Shown here: one piece after another, positions 26,272 to 35,332 of the stretch
Layout of the letters: each line of letters starts with the position of its first letter
Position numbering within the stretch: the stretch's first letter is position 1
From: Streptomyces beigongshangae
GTDB taxonomy: Bacteria; Actinomycetota; Actinomycetes; Streptomycetales; Streptomycetaceae
Direction: 5' to 3'
Length of the DNA stretch: 64,000 nt
Assembly: GCF_019710745.1 (NCBI RefSeq)
Contig: NZ_JAHKJW010000007.1
Span: forward strand, 124,001-188,000
Program-made: the position numbers and the translations under genes
The notes under the pieces: model-generated
What the model was told of the DNA's origin: nothing
Seen by the model: the letters and a program-made list of their open reading frames with translations, nothing else
The model's database searches: none

Positions 26272-26322
26272 CTCCGCTTGCCCGGCCGGCCGGAGCACAC
26301 CGGCCGGGCGTGCGACCGTACG

Positions 26323-26393
26323 GCGTACGGGCCAGCGGGCGTACGGGCCAGCGGGCGTACGGGTCAGGGGGCGTACGGACGTACGGGTCAGCG
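26323..26393. repeat. 17-bp tandem repeat GCGTACGGGCCAGCGGG
   Basis: Two exact and about two degenerate copies run up to and across the stop codon of the DUF5949 gene. They have no spacers and are therefore a simple tandem array. Confidence 0.75.
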
Positions 26394-26879
26394 GTCGCGC
26401 AGGCTGCGGGCCGGGAGGGCGACAACGGCCGCCGCCCTGAGGGTCTCCTCGTCGTTGGCGAAGGCAGCCAGCGCTTCGTTGTCGTCGAGGTCGCCACCGG
26501 GCCACGGGCGCGTGGTGATGACGAGACACGCGCAGCCGCGCTCCGCGACGGCGTCGAGCCAGGGCCCGGACGGCACGAGCTGGGCGTTGATCTGCGGCAT
26601 GGTGAGGACGATCGATCCGTCCACGACCAGCAGGCTGATCGGCAGGGCCGGGCGGGCGGAGGCATCGACGAGGCCCTCCTCCGTGGAGAGCCCGCAGTTG
26701 TGCAGCAACTGCGCGACGGATGCCGACGAACCGTCCGGACCCCTCTCACCGTCCCCGAGGGAGCAGGCGAGGATGTAGGGGACACTGCCCTGGGGCGTTT
26801 CGCGGCTCCACGACACGGCCACGAGCGTGCCCAGTTCGGCGGAGCGCACCGGACGCGCTTCTGTTGAGTTCGAGGTCAT
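26388..26879 (-). CDS. DUF5949 family protein
   Basis: A 163-residue protein matching the Streptomyces DUF5949 pattern: RSAELGTLVAVSWS, PYILACSLGDG, LPISLLVVDGSIVLTMPQIN and CLVITTRPWPGG. The function of this family is unknown; it appears cytosolic, with no signal peptide or membrane segment. It begins with ATG at 26879 and ends inside the 17-bp tandem repeat array. Its divergent-side neighbour is the HU-like gene on the same strand, 105 nt upstream. Confidence 0.85.
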   Translation of the reverse strand: MTSNSTEARPVRSAELGTLVAVSWSRETPQGSVPYILACSLGDGERGPDGSSASVAQLLHNCGLSTEEGLVDASARPALPISLLVVDGSIVLTMPQINAQLVPSGPWLDAVAERGCACLVITTRPWPGGDLDDNEALAAFANDEETLRAAAVVALPARSLRDR

Positions 26880-26984
26880 CGGGGAACCGTACCGACGCCG
26901 TGCGGCACGGCCCGTCCACGCTCACCCGGCCGGGTGATGCCTCTCGGCAGCTCCACCCGAACGAAGGACGGGGCGCCTCCGCGC

Positions 26985-27248
26985 TCACCCGGTGTCGCCC
27001 TGGAGGTAGGAGGCCACGGCCCTGCCGGGCCGGAAGGCGACCGTGCCGTCGGCGCCGTGGAAGTCGCCGAAGCTGCCCAGGACGACCGTCTCCCCCGCCC
27101 TGACGGCCTCGGCGATCAGACCGGAGTGGTCCACGGTCCCGAACAGCGCGTCCAGTACGCGCTCGACCTCGTGCGGCGCGAGCCGTTCGCCGTCCCCCGC
27201 GGCCCCCGTCCGGCTCGCGGTCTTCTCGATCAACTGGTGCTTGTCCAT
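26985..27248 (-). CDS. HU-family DNA-binding protein lacking the beta-arm
   Basis: An 87-residue protein with the HU N-terminal helices (MDKHQLIEKTASRTG, LAPHEVERVLDALFGTV) and the saddle strand VVLGSFGDFHGADGTVAFRPGR. Ordinary HU has about 20 more residues here, forming the arm with the conserved RNP tip that intercalates into DNA. That arm seems absent, with the strand going straight to FRPGRAVASYLQ. It may still dimerise and contact DNA through the body, or act as a dominant partner of normal HU. The ATG at 27248 is the only sensible start. Confidence 0.75.
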   Translation of the reverse strand: MDKHQLIEKTASRTGAAGDGERLAPHEVERVLDALFGTVDHSGLIAEAVRAGETVVLGSFGDFHGADGTVAFRPGRAVASYLQGDTG

Positions 27249-27595
27249 GCGCCGAACCCGTATCCCGTCGTGGTGCTCGAACGCCCGGCTACCCCCGTGC
27301 TCGCGTACCCGGGCCTTCGAGGAGCGAACTGCTTCCCCACCACGATCACGGCTGTGGGCGTTCGGCGCATTTCGCGGGTTCTGGCGGCCGGGGCCGGCCG
27401 GGACGGATCCGGCGACGGCGGGCCGCCGCGGCAAAACACGCATGGCGGACAAGGAGCCATTTCTTCGGCGGCGTTCGGAAAACGTTAAGTAAATAATCCC
27501 GCGGACGGGTTGCGGGTTGTGCCACGAACCATTGACGGGCACCGGCGCAGCGGCCACCTTGGCGATACGCATTTCTTTCCACCACGGGAGCTTGG
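27249..27595. promoter_or_regulatory. Intergenic region upstream of the GH26 mannanase
   Basis: This 347-bp gap between divergent genes has a distinctly A+T-rich patch at 27470-27500 (GGAAAACGTTAAGTAAATAA) with an AACGTT core like that of the GH2 operator. A TTGACG hexamer lies at about 27533, a possible -35 box. No gene is visible. Confidence 0.4.
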
Positions 27596-28609
27596 ATGCT
27601 CATGAGACCGATCCGGCGCTGCGTCATATTCGTCATGGCTGCGGCAGCCGTTGCCGCAGCCGTCTTCGTCTGGCCTGTGACGGAATCCGCGCAGGCGTTT
27701 CCCCCGACCCCCAAACAGAATGTACTGAACTACCTCAAGTCGATTTCCGGAAATCACGTCGTCTCCGGACAGCACAACAAGGAGCCCGCTTCCGCGCCCG
27801 GGCAGTACACCCAGCAGGTCAAGGACGTCACCGGGCAGTACCCCGGCCTGTGGGGCGGTGACCTGATGTTCGCCTCCGCGGACGTGGCCAACCGCCAGCG
27901 CGTGGTGGACCAGGCGAAGACCGAGTGGGCGAACGGGTCGCTGGTCTCCCTCACCTGGCACGTCTGCCCGCCGACCGGCGGAAGCACCTGCGCGTTCGAG
28001 GGCGGTGTGAAGTCGAACATCTCCCAGGCGCAGTTCTCGCAGATACTCACCGAGGGCAGCGCCCTGAACACCGCCTGGAAGCGGCGACTCGACGAGGTGG
28101 TCCCCTATCTCCAGCAACTGAGGAGTGCGGGTGTTCCGGTCCTCTTCCGTCCGCTGCACGAAATGAACGAGGCATGGAACTGGTGGGGCAACCGGCCCGG
28201 TGCGAACGGCAGCGCGCGCCTTTATCAGATCACCCGTGACTACCTCGCCGGGACCAAAGGGCTGGACAATCTGATCTGGGTGTGGAACGTGCAGGACAAT
28301 CCGGCCGGGGGCTGGAGCAACTACTATCCCGGCAATGCGTACGTGGATGTCGTCTCCCTGGACGTCTGGTACAAGAACCACCCCAGTTCCGCCGACTACC
28401 AGCAATTGCGGAGCATTGCGGGTACGAAACCGATGGCGCTGGCGGAGATGGGCAAGATGCCGACCGCCTCCCTGCTGAGCAGTCAGCCCCAGTGGGCTTG
28501 GTTCATGATGTGGTCCGAGCAGTTGCGCGGGAACAACACCAACGCCGAGATCCAGGCAGCGTACTTCCATCCCCGTGTGCTGAACCAGGGCGAGGTCGCA
28601 CTGCCCTGA
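27596..28609 (+). CDS. Secreted GH26 beta-mannanase
   Basis: A 337-residue enzyme with a signal peptide ending near ESAQA (residue 34). The GH26 catalytic residues are Glu189 in RPLHEMNEAWNWWG (acid/base) and Glu284 in MALAEMG (nucleophile). The motif LTWHVCPPTGG is also characteristic. It hydrolyses internal beta-1,4-mannosidic bonds of mannan, glucomannan or galactomannan outside the cell. No carbohydrate-binding module is attached. Products would be manno-oligosaccharides suited to the ABC transporter and beta-mannosidase encoded just downstream on the opposite strand. The ATG at 27596 follows GGGAG by 5 nt. Confidence 0.95.
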   Translation: MLMRPIRRCVIFVMAAAAVAAAVFVWPVTESAQAFPPTPKQNVLNYLKSISGNHVVSGQHNKEPASAPGQYTQQVKDVTGQYPGLWGGDLMFASADVANRQRVVDQAKTEWANGSLVSLTWHVCPPTGGSTCAFEGGVKSNISQAQFSQILTEGSALNTAWKRRLDEVVPYLQQLRSAGVPVLFRPLHEMNEAWNWWGNRPGANGSARLYQITRDYLAGTKGLDNLIWVWNVQDNPAGGWSNYYPGNAYVDVVSLDVWYKNHPSSADYQQLRSIAGTKPMALAEMGKMPTASLLSSQPQWAWFMMWSEQLRGNNTNAEIQAAYFHPRVLNQGEVALP

Positions 28610-28636
28610 CGGTACTGCCCTGACGGCCCGGCGCGG

Positions 28637-29314
28637 TCACAGCCACCCGCGCAGTCCGTGCAGGAACCCGGCGGGATCGTCCCGGTGGACGGTGTGTCCC
28701 GCACCGTCCACCGTGCGTACCCGCCAGCCGCGGCGCGCCAGTGCCGCGGCTTCCGCCGGCGGGATCCGTTCGCTGGGGCCGGCGAGCAGGACCAGTGAGG
28801 GGACGGCCGGGGCGTACGGCAGGCCGGGCAGCTGCCGCAGCGCGGTGACCGAGGCCGGGTCCCAGGTGGCCAGGGCCCGCAGCTCGGCGGTGATGTCGTC
28901 GTCGTGCCAGCGCGGGTGCGCGGCACGCAGCTCCCGCCGGGTGGCGTGCTTGACGGCCCGCAGGGCGTCCAGGTCCCGGGGACGGCGCAGCCACGCGGGG
29001 TCGCAGTGGACCGCGCGGGCGCAGCGCAGCCTTGGTGCGGCGAGCAGCAGGGCGGCCGAACCCAGTGAGTGGGCGACGGCGAGGTCGGGGGCCGGGGGCA
29101 GGGTGTCGAGCAGGTCGGCGGCCAGTGCCGCCGGGGTGTAGGCCGCGGCCGGTCGGCTGGCTCCGTGGCCGGGCAGGTCCACACCGAGGACCCGGTAGCC
29201 GCGGTCCGCGATCGCCGGGGCCACCCGGTTCCAGCTGCGGGAGTCCGTCATGATGCCGTGCACGAGGACGGCCGTGCGGGGGCCCTCGCCCCATACGCGG
29301 GTCGCGAGTCTCAT
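28637..29314 (-). CDS. Alpha/beta-fold hydrolase
   Basis: A 225-residue cytosolic hydrolase. It has the oxyanion-loop motif VLVHGIMTDSRSWNRVAP, the nucleophile elbow AHSLGSAALL (Ser) and the late histidine in VDGAGHTVHRDDPAGF. A lid region of about 50 residues is tryptophan- and arginine-rich. The substrate is unknown. It follows the LacI gene on the same strand after 174 nt and could be the last gene of the mannoside operon, perhaps removing acetyl or other ester groups from imported oligosaccharides, but that is speculation. Confidence 0.85.
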   Translation of the reverse strand: MRLATRVWGEGPRTAVLVHGIMTDSRSWNRVAPAIADRGYRVLGVDLPGHGASRPAAAYTPAALAADLLDTLPPAPDLAVAHSLGSAALLLAAPRLRCARAVHCDPAWLRRPRDLDALRAVKHATRRELRAAHPRWHDDDITAELRALATWDPASVTALRQLPGLPYAPAVPSLVLLAGPSERIPPAEAAALARRGWRVRTVDGAGHTVHRDDPAGFLHGLRGWL

Positions 29315-29488
29315 GAGATCCGTCCCCCTCGACGAGGCAGGGGCACGGGCGGGGCCACGGGCAGGGGCAGAGGCACGGGGGATCCGCCTTTCGGTGGGAG
29401 GGGCCGGTGGCGCCCGGTGCGGACGGCACGGGGACGGCCCGGGCGGGGCGGACGCCCGGCCCGGGCCACCGGTACCCGTACCACGCCC

Positions 29489-30565
29489 TCAGCCGGTGGC
29501 GCCCCGCGGGGGCGCGCTGCTGCCGCGGGGCAGCAGGACGGGCGTCGCGACCGGGCCGGACGAGGGGTTGCGGCGGTGGACGACGTCGAACAGCCGACGG
29601 GTGACATCGGCGCCGAAGCCGAAGACGTCGTGGCTCATCGCGGACAGGTTGGGATGGGTGAGCTGGCACAGCTGGGAGTCGTCCCAGGCGATCAGGCTGA
29701 CGTCCTTCGGCACGCTCAGGCCCATCTCGGCGGCCACGGACAGTCCCGCGACCGCCATGATGTCGTTGTCGTAGACGATCGCCGTGGGCCGCTCCGGGGA
29801 GACGAGCAGCGAGCGGGTGGCGCGGGCCCCCTGTTCACCGGAGAAGTCGGTGGTGACGCTGCGGGCCGACTCCAGTCCCAGTTCCGCGACGATCGCGTCC
29901 AGCGCGGCGGTGCGGAGCGCGGTGTGCCCGAGCCCCGGATGACCGCCCACCCGCGCGATCCGCCGGTGCCCGAGAGCCGCGAGATAGCGCACCGCCTCGT
30001 GCACGGCACTCTCGTCGTCGGTCCACACCGAGGTGAAGTCACCGGTCAGGGACGGATGGCCGACCGCGACCGCCGGCAGCCCGATCGCCGCCAGCTCGGT
30101 GATCCGCGGATCGTCGTGCTGGAGGTCGACCAGGATGGAACCGGCGATCCGGCGGGCCTGCCACCACTGGCGGTGGACGGCGATCTCCTGTGCCGTGTCC
30201 CGCACCAGGTGCAGCAGCAGCGAGCACCCGTGCTCCTCCAGGACGGACTCGACCCCGGAGATGAACTCCATGTAGAAGGGTTCGAGCCCGAGCTGGCGTG
30301 CGGGGCGTGCGATGACGAGACCGACGGTGTCCGCCGCGCCGGTCGCCGAACCGGACAGCTTGATCGCGGCCTGGTTCGGCACCCAGCCCAGCTCGGCGAC
30401 CGCGGCCATGACGCGTTCACGGGTGGCCTCCGAGACACCGGGCCGGTTGTTGAAGGCCAGGGACACCGCTCCCCGGGACACACCGGCCCGGGCCGCCACA
30501 TCCGTGATCGTGACGCGACCCGGCCGGCGTCCCCGCTCCCCGGTCACCGACGGCTCCTCAGTCAC
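29489..30565 (-). CDS. LacI-family regulator of the mannoside operon
   Basis: A 358-residue repressor with headpiece VTITDVAARAGVSRGAVSLAFNNRPG at about residues 18-43 and a sensor domain ending in SLIAWDDSQLCQLTHPNLSA. Its GTG start at 30565 overlaps the end of the beta-mannosidase gene by 8 bp, so it is part of the operon it probably controls. The perfect palindrome ATAGACCGGTCTAT in front of the first gene of that operon (36762-36775) is the natural target. The recognition helix (SRGAVSLAFN) differs from the two other LacI proteins in the window, consistent with a different operator. Confidence 0.92.
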   Translation of the reverse strand: MTEEPSVTGERGRRPGRVTITDVAARAGVSRGAVSLAFNNRPGVSEATRERVMAAVAELGWVPNQAAIKLSGSATGAADTVGLVIARPARQLGLEPFYMEFISGVESVLEEHGCSLLLHLVRDTAQEIAVHRQWWQARRIAGSILVDLQHDDPRITELAAIGLPAVAVGHPSLTGDFTSVWTDDESAVHEAVRYLAALGHRRIARVGGHPGLGHTALRTAALDAIVAELGLESARSVTTDFSGEQGARATRSLLVSPERPTAIVYDNDIMAVAGLSVAAEMGLSVPKDVSLIAWDDSQLCQLTHPNLSAMSHDVFGFGADVTRRLFDVVHRRNPSSGPVATPVLLPRGSSAPPRGATG

Positions 30566-33125
30566 CGGCGGTCCCTCCGCCGCCGACCGCTCCTGCGCCG
30601 TCGACCGCCCCTGCGCCGTTGACGCAGAACAGTGCCGTGCGGGCGGCCTCGGCGCCGGGCCGCGGCCAGCCGGTGACCCGCCAGGTCGTGCTCTCGCCGG
30701 GCAGGAGCGTCACCCTCCCGTGGTCGGTGCGCGCGCCGGCGTCCAACCGGTCGGCCTGCAGCAGCAGGTCCCGTACGACGGTGGTGGCGGTCACGGTGAC
30801 CAGCGCGGCGTCCTCGCCGCCCTCGCCGTCCTCGCCGTCCTCGCGCACCCGCACGTCGTACACGGCGGCGGGGTACGCGAACTCGCGGTCGGGGCACGCG
30901 AAGCGCACCGCGCGCAGGCCCTCCCCGCCCCCGGCACCGTCCGTACGGGAGGACTCCCGTACGTCGGCGACCAGGAACTCCCGGCGCGGGTCGCCGAACA
31001 CGGCCACCGGGTCCGGCAGCCGCTCCAGGGCCACGCCGCGGCCCGCGGCCTTGAGCGCGACCTCGGCGCTCGCCAGCACCGTGCCGTCCGCCCCGACGCG
31101 ACGGACCGTGACAGTGGTGTCCCAGGTCCGCGCACCCTGGTTGCAGCCCACGAGCGCCGGCTCGCCGTCGCGGTCCTGGATCGTCAGCAGCTGGTCGGCG
31201 TACAGGCGGCGCATCTCGAAGTACAGGGGCTTGAGCCGGCCGTCGCCGTCGATCGCCGCCCAGGAGGTGACCGGCCAGCAGTCGTTGAGCTGCCACAGCA
31301 CCGTGCCGGCGCAGCGCGGCCAGTGGGAGCGCCAGTGCTCGACCCCGGCGGCGACGGCGCGTGCCTGGTTGAGCTGGGTGAGGTAGTGCCAGGTGTCGAA
31401 GTCGGCCGGCGCCGGGAAGTACGGCAGGAGGCCCCTGTTCAGTTTGCCGTTGCCGTCCTCGGCCTTCTGGTGGTGCAGCATGCCGGGCGAGTCGGCGGTC
31501 AGCGGGCGTTCGGACAGCGCCCGTCGCAGGGTGGCGAGGGCCGGCGGCGCCTGCCAGCCGAACTCGGCGACGAAGCGCGGCACCGAGGTGAGGTAGTCGC
31601 CGTAGTCACGGCGGTTCCACACCTCCCACGAGTGCGCCGTGCCGTGGTCGGGGTCGTTCGGCGTGTGCTCCCACGATCCCGACCAGGGGCTGCCCGCCCA
31701 GTACGGGCGGGTCGGGTCGGTCTGCGCGACGATGCGCGGCAGCAGGCCCAGGTAGTAGCCCTCGCCCCAGGAGTCGCCGGCGAGCTCCGGCTCCCAGTCC
31801 CAGTCGGCGAAGCCCCACAGGTTCTCGTTGTTGCCGTTCCACAGGACGAGCGACGGGTGCGGCATCAGGCGGGCCACGTTCTCCCGGGCCTCGGCCTCGA
31901 TCTCGGACCGCAGCGGCTGCTCCTCCGAATAGGCGGCGCAGGCGAACAGGAAGTCCTGCCAGACCAGCAGGCCCAGCTCGTCGCAGATGTCGTAGAAGGC
32001 GCGGTCCTCGTAGATCCCGCCGCCCCACACGCGCACCAGGTCGACACCCGCCTCGGCGGCCTGGGTGAGCCGGGTGCGGTAGCGGTCGGCCGTGATCCGG
32101 GCGGGGAAGGCGTCGTCGGGTATCCAGTTCACCCCCCGGGCGAACAGGGGTGTGCCGTTGACCACCAGGGTGAAGGCGCTGCCGTGCTCGTCCGCGGACG
32201 TGTCGAGCCGGACCGTGCGGAAGCCCACGCGGCGCTCCCACGTGTCGAGCGCCCGGCCGCCGTCGGGCTCGCTCAGGACGACCGTGCACCCGTACAGGGA
32301 CTGGCCGCCGTAACCGCGCGGCCACCACAGCGCCGCGTCCGGGACCCGCACGGTGACCGTGGCCGTCTCCTCCCCTGGGCCGACGGTGATCTCCGCGGAC
32401 GCGTCGCCGACGGCGGCCACCAGCCGCAGGGGCCGGTCCCGGCCGGTCGCCGTACGCTCCAGGTCGACGACCATCTCGGCGACGCCCGTCCCGTCGTCGG
32501 CGACGGTGAGCCGCGGACGGACGGCGGCCAGCCGGGCCGTGGACCAGCGCTCGATCCTCGCCTCGCGCCAGATGCCGGCCGTCACCAGCGTGGGACCCCA
32601 GTCCCAGCCGAACGAACAGGCCATCTTGCGGATGTGGTTGAACGGCTCGGGGTAGGAGTTGGGCCGCTCGCCCAGCAGGGCCCGTACGGCCTCGGCCTCG
32701 GTGTAGGCGGAGGTGAAGGCGACTTCGAGGGGCGCGGGTCCGTCCGCCGTCAGCTCGGTGACGTCGAACCGGTAGGACCGGTGCATGTTGCGGGTACGGC
32801 CCAGCAGCCGGCCCGCGAGATGGACGGAGGCGACCGTGTCCAGACCGTCGAAGACCAGGTCGGTGCGCTCGAAGCCGGCTTCCTGACCGGGAAGTTCGGT
32901 CGTGTACGTCCAGTCGGCGCGGCCCACCCAGGCCACCTCCGACTCGTTGCGGTCGAGGTACGGGTCGGCCAGCAGGCCCGCCGCCATCAGATCGGTGTGG
33001 ACGCAGCCGGGCACCTGCGCGGGCACGGCCGTCCCCGCCAGTCCGGGGGGTGCCTCCGCGGGGGTGTGGCGGTCGGTGTTCAGGCGCAGCAGCCAACCCT
33101 GGGACAGCGGGGTGCGGACCTTCAT
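30558..33125 (-). CDS. GH2 beta-mannosidase
   Basis: An 855-residue cytosolic enzyme without signal peptide. It has the beta-mannosidase N-terminal domain (PLSQGWLLRL, AQVPGCVHTDLMAAGL, DPYLDRNESEVAWV) and the TIM barrel motif LVLWNGNNENLW, whose Glu is the expected acid/base. FVAEFGWQAPP carries the nucleophile Glu, and VDLVRVWGGGIYED is also diagnostic. It removes beta-1,4-mannose from the non-reducing end of imported manno-oligosaccharides. The ATG at 33125 follows GAGGAG. It lies downstream of the sugar permease genes and just before the regulator gene. The C-terminal 25 residues are an Ala/Gly-rich tail. Confidence 0.95.
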   Translation of the reverse strand: MKVRTPLSQGWLLRLNTDRHTPAEAPPGLAGTAVPAQVPGCVHTDLMAAGLLADPYLDRNESEVAWVGRADWTYTTELPGQEAGFERTDLVFDGLDTVASVHLAGRLLGRTRNMHRSYRFDVTELTADGPAPLEVAFTSAYTEAEAVRALLGERPNSYPEPFNHIRKMACSFGWDWGPTLVTAGIWREARIERWSTARLAAVRPRLTVADDGTGVAEMVVDLERTATGRDRPLRLVAAVGDASAEITVGPGEETATVTVRVPDAALWWPRGYGGQSLYGCTVVLSEPDGGRALDTWERRVGFRTVRLDTSADEHGSAFTLVVNGTPLFARGVNWIPDDAFPARITADRYRTRLTQAAEAGVDLVRVWGGGIYEDRAFYDICDELGLLVWQDFLFACAAYSEEQPLRSEIEAEARENVARLMPHPSLVLWNGNNENLWGFADWDWEPELAGDSWGEGYYLGLLPRIVAQTDPTRPYWAGSPWSGSWEHTPNDPDHGTAHSWEVWNRRDYGDYLTSVPRFVAEFGWQAPPALATLRRALSERPLTADSPGMLHHQKAEDGNGKLNRGLLPYFPAPADFDTWHYLTQLNQARAVAAGVEHWRSHWPRCAGTVLWQLNDCWPVTSWAAIDGDGRLKPLYFEMRRLYADQLLTIQDRDGEPALVGCNQGARTWDTTVTVRRVGADGTVLASAEVALKAAGRGVALERLPDPVAVFGDPRREFLVADVRESSRTDGAGGGEGLRAVRFACPDREFAYPAAVYDVRVREDGEDGEGGEDAALVTVTATTVVRDLLLQADRLDAGARTDHGRVTLLPGESTTWRVTGWPRPGAEAARTALFCVNGAGAVDGAGAVGGGGTAGD

Positions 33126-33169
33126 GCGGACTCCTCGTGGGACGTGCGACGTGGTGCGGGCGCGGACGA

Positions 33170-33251
33170 GCGTGCGGGCAGGGGTGGACATGCGGGCACG
33201 GGTGGACGTGCGGGTGCAGGGGGACGTGCGGGTGCAGGGGGACGTGCGGGT
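33170..33251. repeat. 18-bp tandem repeats between permease and beta-mannosidase genes
   Basis: About four copies of GTGCGGGTGCAGGGGGAC, the last two exact, fill most of the intergenic gap. The array ends at the intended stop codon of the permease gene (33251-33253). Confidence 0.75.
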
Positions 33252-33292
33252 CATTTGGTCGAACCGGCCGCGAAACCGCTGTAGATGAAGCG

Positions 33293-34138
33293 CTACAGCG
33301 CCAGGAAGACGACCAGGGTCGGCACGATCACCAGGATGGTGCCGGCCGAGATGGTCTCCCAATGGGCGCCGAAGGGGCCCTTGAAGCGGAACAGGGCGGT
33401 GGAGATGGTGCCGAGTTCGGGATCGGGCATGTAGAGGAAGGGCACGTAGAAGTCGTTGTAGATGGCGATGCCCTTGACGATGACGACGGTCGCGATCGCC
33501 GGCCGCAGCATCGGGAAGATGATTTTCCGGTAGATCGTCCAGGAGTTGGCGCCGTCGATGCGCGCCGCTTCGTCCAGGGACACCGGGATGGAGCGGATGA
33601 ACTGCAGGAAGATGTAGATCGAGACGATGTCGGTGCCGGTGTAGAGCAGGATCGGCGCCCACCGGGTGTTGAAGGCGCCCAGTCCGTCGATCACCTGGAA
33701 GGTGGCGACCTGGGTGGTGACGCCGGGAACCAGCGCGGCCAGCAGGAAAAGGCCCATCACCAGTTTCTTCAGGCGGAACTGGAAGCGGTCGACGGCGTAG
33801 GCGGTCATCGAGCCGATCAGCACGGTCCCGGTGGTGGAGACCACGAGGATCAGCGTCGTGTTGCCGAACGCGCCGAGCATCGCGCCCTGTTCGAAGGCGG
33901 TCGTGTAGTTGGCGAAGTGGAACCAGTTGTCGGGCAGCGACAGCGGTCCCTCGTCGGCCAGCTCCGTCTGCGTCTTGAGCGAGGTCAGCAGGACGACGCC
34001 GAGGGGGACGAGGACCACGGCCGAGGCCAGCAGCAGGGAGAGGTACTTCAGGGCGACGGCGGTCCGGGACAGCGCGGTGCTGCCGGCACGGGACGGGCGC
34101 CGGCCGGGAACGGCGGTGTCGGCGGTGTCGGCGGTCAT
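33293..34138 (-). CDS. Carbohydrate ABC transporter permease 2 (MalG-like), C-terminus cut by in-frame TAG
   Basis: A 281-residue inner-membrane protein with about six transmembrane segments and the EAA loop EAARIDGANSWTIYRKIIFP that docks the ATPase. It pairs with the upstream permease (ATGA overlap) and the lipoprotein receptor to import oligosaccharides, probably manno-oligosaccharides given the neighbours. The frame ends at TAG (33293-33295) after VVFLAL, but the same frame continues RFIYSGFAAGSTK to a TGA at 33251-33253. That tail is exactly the ending normal for MalG-type proteins. A CAG to TAG change is the simple explanation. No ATPase gene is present; Streptomyces often uses the shared MsiK. 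Confidence 0.9.
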   Translation of the reverse strand: MTADTADTAVPGRRPSRAGSTALSRTAVALKYLSLLLASAVVLVPLGVVLLTSLKTQTELADEGPLSLPDNWFHFANYTTAFEQGAMLGAFGNTTLILVVSTTGTVLIGSMTAYAVDRFQFRLKKLVMGLFLLAALVPGVTTQVATFQVIDGLGAFNTRWAPILLYTGTDIVSIYIFLQFIRSIPVSLDEAARIDGANSWTIYRKIIFPMLRPAIATVVIVKGIAIYNDFYVPFLYMPDPELGTISTALFRFKGPFGAHWETISAGTILVIVPTLVVFLAL

Positions 34139-35100
34139 GAGAGTTCGACCCTCTCCTCGGGGATCAGCCGGCGCTGGACCCAGGTGATCAGCAGGATCAG
34201 GACCAGCAGGACGACGGCCGAGGCCGAGGCCAGCCCGACCTTGTCGAACTGGAACGCGAGTTTGACGGTCTGGATGACGAACGTCTCGGTGCCGTTGGCG
34301 CCGCCGGTCATGATGTACGGGATCTCGAAGACGGCCAGTGACCCGGACACCGCGAGGATGAAGCTCAGGCTGATGACGGGCTTGATACCGGGCGCGATGA
34401 TGTGCCGGAACTGCTGCCAGCGGTTGGCCCCGTCCAGCTGCGCGGCCTCGTACAGGTGCGGTGGGATCGACTGGATCGCGCCCAGGAACAGCACCATGTT
34501 CAGACCCGTGAAGCGCCATACCGACACCCCGGCGAGCGACGGGTTGGCCAGGTCCGGGTCTCCGAGCCACAGGTGCCTGCCGTCCACGCCGACCAGGCGC
34601 AGCAGGGTGTCGAGGGTGCCGTCGGGCTGGAAGAAGTACAGGAACACGAACCCGACGGCCACACCGTTGACCAGGTAGGGGAAGAACAGCAGGCCCTTGA
34701 AGACGTTGCGGAAGCGGGTGTTGAAGCTGAGGACCGTCGCGAAGTACAGGGCGACCGCGATCTGCACGAACGAGGCGGCGAGGTAGAAACCGCTGACCAG
34801 GAACACCTCGAACAGCTGCGGCCGGGTCACCAGGTCGGTGTAGTTCTCCCCGCCGACCAGGGAGCGCTCGGGACTGGTGCCGTCCCAGTCGGTGAAGCTG
34901 TAGCCGACCATGTCCGCCACGGGCAGGTAGGTGAACACCAGCAGCAACGTCAGGGGAACGGCCAGGAACAGCCACGGCGTCAGGGCGGCGGTGCGGCGGC
35001 GCCTTCCGGGGCGCGGCCGGCCGCCGGCGGGTCCGGGAGGCGGAGCACCGCGCCGGCCGACGGCGGACGCCTCGGCGCGGGTCTTCTGGACAGCGGTCAT
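34135..35100 (-). CDS. Carbohydrate ABC transporter permease 1 (MalF/LacF-like)
   Basis: A 321-residue protein with a cytosolic Gly/Pro/Arg-rich N-terminus of about 38 residues, six transmembrane helices and the EAA motif EAAQLDGANRWQQFRHIIAP. It forms the heterodimeric membrane channel with the overlapping downstream permease. The ATG at 35100 follows GAGGAA. It belongs to the leftward operon receptor, permease 1, permease 2, beta-mannosidase, LacI. The uptake substrate is inferred to be mannobiose or longer manno-oligosaccharides. Confidence 0.94.
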   Translation of the reverse strand: MTAVQKTRAEASAVGRRGAPPPGPAGGRPRPGRRRRTAALTPWLFLAVPLTLLLVFTYLPVADMVGYSFTDWDGTSPERSLVGGENYTDLVTRPQLFEVFLVSGFYLAASFVQIAVALYFATVLSFNTRFRNVFKGLLFFPYLVNGVAVGFVFLYFFQPDGTLDTLLRLVGVDGRHLWLGDPDLANPSLAGVSVWRFTGLNMVLFLGAIQSIPPHLYEAAQLDGANRWQQFRHIIAPGIKPVISLSFILAVSGSLAVFEIPYIMTGGANGTETFVIQTVKLAFQFDKVGLASASAVVLLVLILLITWVQRRLIPEERVELS

Positions 35101-35254
35101 CTCATGGTTCCTCGTGGTGGGTTCGGGATCGGTCGTGCGGCAGGACACCGGCATCACGGCACGGCGGCACGCAGCATGGCGATACGGCGACAGGCGGCAC
35201 GCGGCACGCGGGCGGCGATGTACGCGGAGTTCCAGTACAGCCGTACCGCCTACC

Positions 35255-35286
35255 GCCGTTGGGCCGTTGGGCCGTTGGGCCGTTGC
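35255..35286. repeat. 8-bp tandem repeat GCCGTTGG, four copies
   Basis: Three exact and one near-exact copy lie in the 232-bp gap between the receptor and permease genes. That gap is otherwise low-complexity CGGCACG sequence. The gap may carry RNA structure that lowers permease expression relative to the receptor. Confidence 0.7.
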
Positions 35287-35332
35287 GCAGGGGACCACCC
35301 CCCGTCCGTGGTCCCACCGCGCGGCGGTGCGG

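Noticed and set aside
23037..26300. A 1087-codon minus-strand open frame opposite the GH2 gene
   Set aside because: Same reason: antisense to a well-supported enzyme gene and without domains.
30312..33284. A 990-codon plus-strand open frame across the LacI and beta-mannosidase genes
   Set aside because: Both genes on the minus strand are clearly coding; the antisense frame is a G+C-bias shadow.
30558..33662. Longer beta-mannosidase start inside the permease gene
   Set aside because: The upstream extension runs through tandem repeats and out of frame over the permease; the ATG at 33125 has a proper ribosome site and family start.
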